Positions 11,530 through 19,885 of a stretch of DNA of 64,000 nt are shown here, piece by piece. Every line of letters starts with the position of its first letter. Position 1 is the first letter of the stretch. Source of the stretch: Gonapodya sp. JEL0774 (Eukaryota; Monoblepharomycota; Monoblepharidomycetes; Monoblepharidales; Gonapodyaceae). Where the stretch lies: positions 186,001-250,000 of the forward strand of contig JADIIX010000005.1 in NCBI GenBank assembly GCA_027604505.1. Direction: 5' to 3'. Position numbers and translations under genes: made by a program. A model generated the notes under the pieces. The model had not been told where the DNA came from. It saw only the letters and a program-made list of their open reading frames with translations, and made no database searches.

Positions 11530-12951
11530 GCACGAGTATTCCCTCACGCACCCGTTCACCAAGTCTCCACCGTTGGGGTGCAGCACCTGCCCCGAGAAGT
11601 AGGACCCGTCCGCGGCGGCAGGAAGGACGTACGAGGTGGCGACCTCTTTGTGGTAAGGCAAAGGGCAAGTGAGACTGATCGTTTTCTTACTGTTGGCATT
11701 CCGAGGACCTACCAGCAGGCTCACCGATCCTCCACAGAGGCGGAGCCCCTTCACTGGTCCACTTTTTAAGGCTCTTTTCTACGCGAGAGATGGGCTGGAG
11801 TGGAGTCCTTTGATATCGTAAAAAAGTTTCGTTGATATTTTGCGTCAACCGAAGAGCCGGGGGGGCGGGGGGGCGGCGCGGGGCCGGCCGCCCGCCGCGG
11901 GCGGCGCCNNNNNNNNNNCACGATCATCTCAACCCACCATATCGGCCCGGAGGCCATAGGTTCACTCTAAATCCCCTTTGGTGCAAGCTGCGAGTGAAGG
12001 CCACCATGGCGCCCTTGGTGGACGAGTAGTCCAAGAGGGACGGACTGCCTTTGTAAGCGGTGACCGAGGTGGTGGTGATGATGGAATCACCCTGGTGAGA
12101 GAGATCGAAGATGGGCGGGGAGGGAAAAGGGGTGATTCATGCACGTGGGGGGTGATCGATCCAAGTACTGGGATGCTAGTTGCACCTCGTTCATGTGAGG
12201 TAGGGTGTGCTTGACGAGGTAAAACATCACGAAAATTTTGGTACGGAACGTCAGCTCAAACTGATCTGAAGCGAGCTCAGTGATGGATTCGGTCATGAAC
12301 TGAACTGCGGATCAACTTTCTACAAACCGCAGCGATCTCACACACACATCGAGCTCGATCACGCACCTGCACCGCGGCGTTATTGACAAGATCATGTATC
12401 TTGCCGCCCGACTCGGACGACTCGACGACTTTGTCCACGATGCGACGACACTCGTTCACTCCCTTGGCGACGTCGCACGGCTGTCGGGATTGACATGCAT
12501 GCGACACACAGTCGTCGAACGGACTTTCTCAAAAGATGCACCGTGCTAACTCACAATCATCAAGCACGCTGATTCTTTCTTCTCCACCATCTTCTTGATT
12601 TTGTTGGTGTCCTTTTGCTCTTCTACCAGGTGAGCTATCGCGACCAGTCAGCACCCTTCCTTGACAAAAAGTACAGCAACGGTTCGACCAATTCCAGAGT
12701 CACCTCCGGTGATGAGCTGAGCACAGTAGAAAATGTCGGGTGGAGATATTGTGTTAGTGAGAGGATGGCGTATGCGACGGAATGGAATGTCTGACTTCAC
12801 TTCGTCCCAATCTAGAAAATCTCACCGCAACTTTATCTTTGAGTTTATCAGCACCCTTGTATTCTTGCAGTCTGCTCGGGCCAGGCAGTTGATCGGAAAT
12901 CTGTTGATCATGGTCGCACTCCAGCGAGTCACCCAATTGACGCAACCACAA
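11530..12951 (-). CDS. Short-chain dehydrogenase/reductase (YhdF/YghA-like), interrupted by gap and frame breaks
   Basis: Read on the minus strand, 12940-12830 encodes LPGPSRLQEYKGADKLKDKV. An intron follows, then LITGGDSGIGRTVAVLF at ~12720-12670, the glycine-rich NAD(P)-binding motif in the 'GDSGIGR' form of this SDR subfamily. Further pieces are PCDVAKGVNECRRIVDKVVE and LVNNAAVQ (12500-12370), FMTESITELASDQFELTFRT (12300-12240), and SIITTTSVTAYKGSPSLLDY with YSSTKGA carrying the catalytic Tyr-x3-Lys (~12090-12010). Just before the gap the frame is broken: GIRVN-like and ASGPIWW pieces sit in different frames. Beyond the gap, EVATSYVLPAAADGSYFSGQ and VLHPNGGDLVNG (11650-11540) match the subfamily's C-terminus. 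The N-terminal exon upstream of 12951 is not resolved. Members reduce aldehydes or sugars with NADPH. Breaks near the gap may be assembly errors rather than decay. Confidence 0.65.
11855..11918. other. Extreme GC tract and 10-N assembly gap
   Basis: From about 11855 to 11908 the sequence is almost pure G and C (gccgggggggcgggggggcg and on), then exactly ten N at 11909-11918. Neighbouring DNA is ordinary. The tract interrupts the SDR gene, so it is probably a low-quality contig end rather than biology. Confidence 0.8.
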
Positions 12952-13559
12952 GTTTATTCACTCACTGGCTGAGGTCCCATTGGCTGTTGTACACCCGCCC
13001 TAGCTCCCTCCGACACTTGTGACGGCGCGGGAAACTCGCCGGGACCGGGGTCTTGATCCGTCGAGAGATCCCATTCAAATGGTCATGAGTGCAGCGGACG
13101 AAACACAATGCGGCAGACTGCTGAGCAAAGAGAGGTGCGCAAAGTGCTCTGCCTGAATTTTGTTTCCAGAAAGCATTTAGAGAATGATGATCGGATGAAA
13201 CAATTGGAGCTGAGTCCGCCGTGTATTGCTTATGGCAATGTCGGTCCTTCACGAGGAACTAACTACACCCGTCATCTCTCAACATACAGAAACCACGTAA
13301 TCGCAACTTCTACCCAACCGTAATGGTCACCCATTAGAGGATCTTATCGCAGTGCCTCTGCCTTAGTTTTGTATTTGGTTGGGAAGGGCGCAACCCCCTC
13401 GTCCAGCGGACTCCCACCCGGCCCCGCACATCGGAAGAACCTGCGGCTCTCGTGCCTCTCCCCGAGTGTTGGTGACACAACGTGATCTTTGAATATAGTA
13501 TAGGCGAGAATGCCGTGATGCATTCTCGTCGCTCGTAAGGCACTACGTCACAAAGGATG

Positions 13560-13608
13560 TGTATGGAGGGAGAGAGAGGGGGAGAGAGAGAGGGGGAGAG
13601 AGAGTCCG
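13560..13608. repeat. GA-rich microsatellite
   Basis: Runs of gagaga and ggggagag alternate with few interruptions. All overlapping open frames are products of the repeat (RGGEREGERES-type) and are not considered genes. Confidence 0.8.
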
Positions 13609-13878
13609 AGTCGGGGGGACAATCGGAGGTAACCACGGTAACCACGGTGACACTCTCGGCCTCTCCGGTGCCCGTTGCAAAGTATGGAGCGTCGGTGATA
13701 AATGCCTTTTCTGGATCCGTTGAGTGCCCGGAACCGGCACCACAACCAACACCGGCATCGGCATCTGCCTCTCCCACTCCCACAAGCCCCCTGCAACCAT
13801 CCCCCACGACCACCCACCGCTCCAAGCCACCTCCATTTGTTTGCGGAGAGGGATCCAACTTGGCGTGATAATGATAAA

Positions 13879-14032
13879 GGTAGGGCCCTTCAAATGTGGT
13901 TCACTATTGGGCTACACCGAGCGGGGATGTTAGGGAGGTCGAGTTGGACTATAACTCGGGGCTGGTTTACCACCTCGAAGTATCACGGATTCGATCCGTG
14001 CCTTCGAGGGATCGAACTAGGGCCCGGCTACC
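13879..14032. repeat. Small structured element with imperfect terminal inverted repeats
   Basis: The ends are ggtagggccc (13879-13888) and tagggcccggctacc (14018-14032), the latter read on the other strand as ggtagccgggccc, so they pair apart from a 3-nt insertion. Inside are a 6-bp stem with a 7-nt loop (cgagtt ggactat aactcg, about 13939-13957) and a nested hairpin at 13973-14009: outer arms cctcgaag/cttcgagg, inner arms cacggat/atccgtg, loop tcg. It encodes nothing visible. MITE-like element, structured RNA or a regulatory palindrome are all possible. Confidence 0.4.
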
Positions 14033-15073
14033 AAAATACAGTCAGGTGCTGCGGGGGTGGTGACAGAGTTGGACATCTGATCCCAGCAGTGTTTGGAATT
14101 ACAATTCAGTAGGAGGGACGGAGCCGCACTGACAAAACGGCATGCATTCACGTCTTCACCTCTTTATATCAACCATTGAACTCATTTTGGGACGCACTTA
14201 ATAGTATTCTTTTTAATCAGCCGACTCGCATATGCCCTGTGTCTAAATAGAGAATGAGAAAGGGAAGGAAGAGAGAATCGGGCATTTGCTCTGCTCCATT
14301 TGAATCTTTCACACGACCATCTTAGAACAAGCGAACAAAGCATTTTATTGACATAAGTAGGCGCTTCAGCCTCCTCCGAGTCTTCGTCGTGCCGGGATCT
14401 GGAGGCTGGTACCAGTGGCAGTTGCTTGCTGGATTTATGTTCTGTCATTGCAAACCCCACATTCCATCAGCGACCACGTTAGACATACAAATAGTTCCAG
14501 GCGTGTTGATGTTCTACCCAGAGGCCATGGCTGTAGATCTATGCAAATCTCGAGACATGGGACACGAATGTGATACCAGCTATATCGCGCTGTTGAACAC
14601 TTTCTCACGAGACCTTTCACCCCGGGGGTCGTCACAAGGGAAGTGCAACGGTCACCGGGTAGAAGTAGATTATTAGCCGCGATTGTTATTGTGCGGTGCA
14701 CCTGACTAGTCTCTCTACTTGAGCTGACTCTATCGGTCAGGTGAATAAGCCATAGCATGGACTCTAACGGGGATATTTCCTATTGTGTGTCCTTACTATA
14801 CACCTCTATCGGTCAGAGCAAGTATAAGGCTGACAAGAACATCCAAAATTGAAGTCGCGTACCTCACGCCGCTCGTATCAGAAACTTCGTGTTGCGTCTG
14901 ATCATTTATTAGCACTACAGTTGATGATTGACGCAGCTTTCCTCTTACTCTACGTTGCTGATATTACGACATGTTGTATGAATACTGATAGTTTTGCGAA
15001 TGCACGAAGTTCCCAAATATAGCTCTCAGACAATCCCTTGATCACGGGCTCACCGCCAAATTCGGAGGGTTGC

Positions 15074-18000
15074 CTAGGAGTGACTGGTTGGCAAAATTGG
15101 AGGAGTCGGAGGACCCCACGTACCCGAGGAACCGAGGGCACCGATATGCTCAGTTGTGCGAGCCGCCCCACCCGAAAGCGTTCCCTGCGCTCTCAGCTGT
15201 GCGACCGCTCTTGAAAGTTCCCCCGGACGACGACCACCGTCAGACGACATCACAGTGTGTGCAGTGGAAACAGGGCCTGGTCTCCTCACGAACTCGCTGG
15301 GACGAACCTGCGGAGCCTGTATAGCGTTGACAGCACTCATCGACGATCCACTGTGTGATGCGTTGCTATCGCCGGTACCTCCTTCCGTCCACTCGCTCTC
15401 AAACACCTCATCGCCTCTCTCATAACTTGTGTGAGTATCTGTCCAATGTTCACCAAAGTCCCGGAAGTCCCCATCAAGCGCAATGGCAGCGTCAACCACC
15501 GTCGGGATCATGTCGGCTACGCTCACATCGGTCACGCTGTCTTGCGGGACTGACAAGGATTCAACGTGTGCTGTGTTTCCCAACCGAGCAACTGACAAAT
15601 GCACACGCTCCAACGTCGAGGAAGGCAATTGCCTCCCGGAGCGTGCTGTCCAATCTTGTTCCTCCGCATCTGCTTCTCCCTCGCTATCACTACGCGACCT
15701 GTCGAGGAGCCATCGTGTTTCATCCCGCATGGCTTGCCTGATGGGATCAATCCCTCGGTTTAAGCCAGTAGACTGACCTGTCACTTGGAGTTCGGCTTCC
15801 AGTTCAGGTTCAGATTCCGACCATGTTTCTACGTCGGTACGCAACCAAGCAGGTGCAGCAGAGAGCGCCATCTCATGGTGTTGTTGTACCGGACCTCCAA
15901 TGATCGTACCTCCAGTTTCCACATTCTGTGTAGACTCCAACATTTGGTTGTCTTCTCTTACTTGATCCTGTGTCCATCTTCCCACCGATTCCATGTCGCC
16001 ACTTTCCTCACGCCTCTCGCTTACACCATCCAACACCATCTGTACCCTCGCCGTCAAGTCAGTGGCCGCTGCTTCTCGCTCAGCATCAGACATCAGCCTT
16101 GCCCTCAAAGATGACAATCGGTCAAGACCTCGATTAGCCCTTCCAATCAGATCGGAATCCATCGATTCCGTCCCGACTCCCTCATCGTTCCGTATCTCGT
16201 GTCTTTGGGCTTCAATGTCCAACAGACTCGTTTCCGTCACCGGAGTAACGGAAGTCGTCAACGTCAAAGACCCTTCTTCGACAGAGGATTGGAGAAGCAC
16301 CGGTCTAATCAGAGCGCCCTCATTGGCCAATAGTCTCTCATTCAGTCTCGGTGGATCCATAAACGTCCACACTGAATGGCCTGCGTTAATCTCGTCCAAA
16401 GTCCGATTCAGCACCTCTGAATCTGACCTAATCCCTTGTGCCTCACTCCCATTCCGTGATGCGCTCCAGGGGCTCACCTCTAAAGGCACCGTCGCCATCG
16501 TCAAAGTCTCCGACGAGCCAACACTCCCAATCCCCGAACGACGAGCTTGCACTGAAACCAGGGGACTCTCCCATCCGTCAGCTGTGTTGCGTCCGCTATA
16601 GGATCCCACCCCTCGAACCACTGAAGCAGATGGCGCAGAGGGCGCAGAGGATATCCGCGAGTCAGATCGGCTGACAACCGAGTTGAGTCTTTGTGCGGCG
16701 TTGACAATGTCCTCATCCCCTGAACCTTGCGCCTGAGCATTTTGTATGCTCGGAATTGGCGACGGTGATGCAAAGAACCGTCCGGGACTAAACCGTGCAG
16801 GACTCGAAGAACCAATTCGTCCGACCATGTCTCCGTCGAAGAGTTCTCCATGCTCCGCGAGCCGGAGTTGTGCCGCAGCGGATATGGGAGCGCGCGAGCG
16901 GTGCTCAGACACCGGCAGCGCAACTTGGCCGGTCGAACTCTGTTGCGTGGCTTCTACGTCTCCTCCTGATACCATTGTGGTTTCTTCTTCAGCTGCATGA
17001 CCAGCAACGAGATCCCTCTGTGATTGTTGTTCGTCCATCGGTGATGATTCTGCTGGAGCCGTCACGATCGTATCCCGCCGTAGCCTCACTGGTTCTCGCA
17101 CTCCAGGCTCTCTTTGAACCCGCACAGTTCCGTCCTCCCCCTCTACCGTTGCCTGAAGTCGCTCCCGGTCCCGTTCTCGAGCACGGTCCCGGTGCGCGGC
17201 ACGGTCACGAGGAGTCTGACGACCGAACGAGCGGGAGAACGGATGCAGCGTGGACGAAGAGGACGATGAGAAAGAGGAGGAGGAAGACGTGACGGGGATC
17301 GGCATGGGTCGCGGAGGAGTGTGTGGGTCGCCCCGATGACGGTCACGTGGGGAAGTGCGAGGAGTCGGGCGGATGAAAGGGTTCGGTGTGATCGAGGATG
17401 TTGATGCGGATGAGGGTGGGATGGGAATGGGAACGGGCGGAGTGGGGTGCGTGGAGGTTTCATGGTGAGAGGTCCCCCGAGAAGGATCGGCAAAGATTTC
17501 CCAAGCGGCACGTTCGGCGATCCTCCAGTCTGACAGCGGCGATGATGAGGATGCTTCGTTCGGGCTTCGCGCAACGGCCGAGTCTTCCGTCCGGGTGTGG
17601 CTATCGTTGCGAGCAGTTAGGAGGTGTGCGGCGGCGGAAGGAGACGAAGGCCGGCCAGCGTATCGAGGGTTACGCTGGGTACGTTCCCGGTCGCGATCTC
17701 GAGGGCCTGCGGGAGATGGAATGGGAACTTGAGAGCTGCTGGAACTCGACACTGAGTTGGAACCTGAACTGAGTGTAAACCGGTGTCTTCGTACCGGGGC
17801 GGGATACTCTGGGTGAGCATTGGAGGCAGTAGCACGAAACGAGGAACTCGATCCCGTCGATCCGGATACTGAAGAGCCCGACACCGACATCGTCGATCCT
17901 CCACCACCACCGGGTCCCCCACCACTGGCAGCACCCGACGCCGCCGATGCCGCCGTAGCTGCTTCACGCAACCTTGCAAGAGCTGCGAAAAAGAGCTCCA

Positions 18001-19018
18001 AACGACGGGACGAGGTGAGGGAAGGGGCGGGTAAGGTAGGTGGGTTGGGAGACACGGTGTAGGGATCAGAGAGGTCGGACCCATCAAAAGAGGTGGAGCC
18101 TACACTCCAAAAGAGATCTGGGTCGGAAGTGGCGCGTTCGCGGTCGGGACCGCCGTCCTGGAACCATTCGTGGACGGACATGCGCCAATCTGGTCTGGGT
18201 CTCGAGGACGTGGGGGATGTGGAAGGCGGCGGTGCGTAGTCTGCAGTTGCGGTGGTGATGGCGGCGAAAGCGTCGGCGGCGGAGAAGGGGGGAGGAGCAT
18301 CCCAGGAGACAGACGGTTCGGTGGAGCCGCGACCGACGGGGCCACTGGTCGAGGGAGCAACGTTCATCCAGGGAGAGCCATCAGTGGTAAATAAGTGAAG
18401 AGATGGATCGAAATGGGGTCGGGGTATGTTGAGAGTGCCCGAGGCGAAGGCACGAGGCCCAGTCACGGGGTCCACCACAGATGACTCTGCAGCGGAAGTG
18501 GAGTGAGATGTGGGTGACACGGCGGGGTAGTGGGATGAATATGTAGCTGTGGCTGAGGTAGTGTTGGAGGTGACGAGTTGTGGGTTGCTTGTGCTAGCAG
18601 CAGAAGCGCTCGCGGGCTGTGGATGCTGTGGATTGGTGGTGGACGACACGACAAGCGAGAGGAGGGATCGAAGGTGCTGGATGAATTGCACGATATTTTG
18701 AAGAGACCAGCGGTGGAAGAAGGGCAGGAAACGAAATTCAAAAGAACACGAGCAGAAGACGTTGTCACAACTCTGAACTTGGGGGTTGACTTCACGGCAT
18801 GAGCAGAACAGTGTCTCGCACCTCTGCCCTCCGCACGAGCACACGTGCCGCTTCAGTTCCACCCACCGAGCCGGACGAGCTCGCAGCGCCGAGCGAACCC
18901 GTCGCCCGCCTCCCGACGACGTGGACTCCGTCGAATCCGGTCCTCGCACCAACTCCCACACGTCCAAACCTCCTCCCTTCCACCTCCGCGTCCCCACGTG
19001 CCGAGGTGCGTGCAGCAT
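15074..19018 (-). CDS. Large Ser-rich, mostly disordered protein of unknown function
   Basis: One uninterrupted minus-strand frame gives 1314 aa from the first in-frame ATG (19018). The N-terminal ~120 residues are the most distinctive. LDVWELVRGPDSTES is followed by a cysteine-rich stretch (CSCGGQRCETLFCSC, then CDNVFCSC) and a hydrophobic/amphipathic segment ending LQNIVQFIQHLRSLLSLVVS. The rest is dominated by Ser, Thr, Pro, Arg and Asp with repeated short basic motifs (RDRDRERTQRNP), then an acidic second half. No catalytic domain is recognised. A 49-nt GT-AG segment near 18770-18820 could be an intron removing part of the Cys-rich stretch. A minus-strand upstream ATG frame (19400-19197) might add a first exon. 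The long open frame, with the opposite strand much more broken, makes a real gene likely. Confidence 0.6.
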   Translation of the reverse strand: MLHAPRHVGTRRWKGGGLDVWELVRGPDSTESTSSGGGRRVRSALRARPARWVELKRHVCSCGGQRCETLFCSCREVNPQVQSCDNVFCSCSFEFRFLPFFHRWSLQNIVQFIQHLRSLLSLVVSSTTNPQHPQPASASAASTSNPQLVTSNTTSATATYSSHYPAVSPTSHSTSAAESSVVDPVTGPRAFASGTLNIPRPHFDPSLHLFTTDGSPWMNVAPSTSGPVGRGSTEPSVSWDAPPPFSAADAFAAITTATADYAPPPSTSPTSSRPRPDWRMSVHEWFQDGGPDRERATSDPDLFWSVGSTSFDGSDLSDPYTVSPNPPTLPAPSLTSSRRLELFFAALARLREAATAASAASGAASGGGPGGGGGSTMSVSGSSVSGSTGSSSSFRATASNAHPEYPAPVRRHRFTLSSGSNSVSSSSSSQVPIPSPAGPRDRDRERTQRNPRYAGRPSSPSAAAHLLTARNDSHTRTEDSAVARSPNEASSSSPLSDWRIAERAAWEIFADPSRGTSHHETSTHPTPPVPIPIPPSSASTSSITPNPFIRPTPRTSPRDRHRGDPHTPPRPMPIPVTSSSSSFSSSSSSTLHPFSRSFGRQTPRDRAAHRDRARERDRERLQATVEGEDGTVRVQREPGVREPVRLRRDTIVTAPAESSPMDEQQSQRDLVAGHAAEEETTMVSGGDVEATQQSSTGQVALPVSEHRSRAPISAAAQLRLAEHGELFDGDMVGRIGSSSPARFSPGRFFASPSPIPSIQNAQAQGSGDEDIVNAAQRLNSVVSRSDSRISSAPSAPSASVVRGVGSYSGRNTADGWESPLVSVQARRSGIGSVGSSETLTMATVPLEVSPWSASRNGSEAQGIRSDSEVLNRTLDEINAGHSVWTFMDPPRLNERLLANEGALIRPVLLQSSVEEGSLTLTTSVTPVTETSLLDIEAQRHEIRNDEGVGTESMDSDLIGRANRGLDRLSSLRARLMSDAEREAAATDLTARVQMVLDGVSERREESGDMESVGRWTQDQVREDNQMLESTQNVETGGTIIGGPVQQHHEMALSAAPAWLRTDVETWSESEPELEAELQVTGQSTGLNRGIDPIRQAMRDETRWLLDRSRSDSEGEADAEEQDWTARSGRQLPSSTLERVHLSVARLGNTAHVESLSVPQDSVTDVSVADMIPTVVDAAIALDGDFRDFGEHWTDTHTSYERGDEVFESEWTEGGTGDSNASHSGSSMSAVNAIQAPQVRPSEFVRRPGPVSTAHTVMSSDGGRRPGELSRAVAQLRAQGTLSGGAARTTEHIGALGSSGTWGPPTPPILPTSHS

Positions 19019-19885
19019 GAGACTCGTTCTGGCCCTGGGAGGCTTTGATGGCCTGCGGGGAGAAGTCGAAGAGGTTTGGGACAGGGTTCCCCTGTTGCAG
19101 GATGAGACCGTCGCGAGTTTGACAATGCGCAACCAAAAAGCAAGAGCAAAGCAGGCGAGTCAGGAAATGTGGAATTTGCTTATTGCTTTGTGTCGTTCAA
19201 ATGAACTCGCCATCGTTGGGGATATCGGACTTGGGTTTAACTCTGGGTGTGCTTGCTGTGTCTGAGTTCCAGACTTTTTCCGTGCCCACCTGCACTCCCT
19301 TACAACCGTGCACCTGACCCAAAACTCTCTGAATACCATGTGCGATTGCCAACTTTGCCTGGGGGTCAGGGCCTCTTCCTCCTCTACCTCGGGAAATCTT
19401 AGACATCACGGTCTGAACCCCCAAGTCCTTATAATCATCTTTACAGCGGCTCTGTGGGGAAGAAGAAATCTATGTGACCGGCTAATTGTGTTGTCCTTTT
19501 TTCGTGTTTGTCGAGTTGTGCCAGCCTGTTCCTCGGCAGTGCTGTGACGAGTGCAAGTGGATACTTTTTTGTTGTTGGGCGGACGTATCCTGCACTTCGC
19601 CGGCCGATCCGAGTGCCTGGCGCGTGCGTGCTGCCGAACCAGCCTACCTGTTCCCGTGTCGTGTTGAAAACTGGGCGTGCCGGGTGCAGGCTGGTCCCCG
19701 GCCTGTGCGCAGGCACGAGGGAACTGCCCAGACTCATAATTTTAATGGATCTTTATTTGCCAAACTTCTTTAAAACATCACAAAGAATTTTCGCCCTTTG
19801 GACTCGGGGATGATTCTAGGTCCTCTGACATCCCGACACCGCCATAACCATTCCCGCGGATGGTTCTCAAACTGCAAACGATCCT
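19019..19885. other. Intergenic region upstream of the Ser-rich gene and downstream of WASP
   Basis: This should hold the promoter of the Ser-rich gene and the 3' end of WASP. A minus-strand ATG frame at 19400 (MSKISRGRGGRGPDPQAKLA) is short and unrecognised. It may be an upstream exon of the Ser-rich gene or chance. Nothing else was found. Confidence 0.35.

Larger units (their letters stand above)
12952..15073. other. Long gene-poor interval with simple repeats
   Basis: No convincing conserved gene was found here. It should include the 5' end of the SDR gene (12952 to about 13300), whose first exon could not be placed. A GA-rich microsatellite lies at 13560-13608. A structured 154-bp element lies at 13879-14032. 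A 13-nt direct repeat ctctatcggtcag occurs at 14728-14740 and 14804-14816. A minus-strand ATG frame at 14182-14460 reads SRHDEDSEEAEAPTYVNK, mildly protein-like, but has no recognised family. Confidence 0.45.

Noticed and set aside
13557-13868. Plus-strand frame starting in the GA microsatellite
   Set aside because: The first 25 codons are pure repeat and the remainder is Pro/Thr/Ser low complexity without splice or domain support.
13930-14032. Possible tRNA on either strand (6-bp stem with 7-nt loop, and a ttcgatc loop)
   Set aside because: Neither strand gives a full cloverleaf: position 33 is not U on the plus strand, the T-arm lies on the wrong side on the minus strand, and no 7-bp acceptor stem with CCA-adjacent end encloses them.
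14435-14758. Minus-strand 107-codon frame in the gene-poor interval
   Set aside because: Non-ATG start, no recognisable motif, no splice signals, and composition is not different from random frames nearby.
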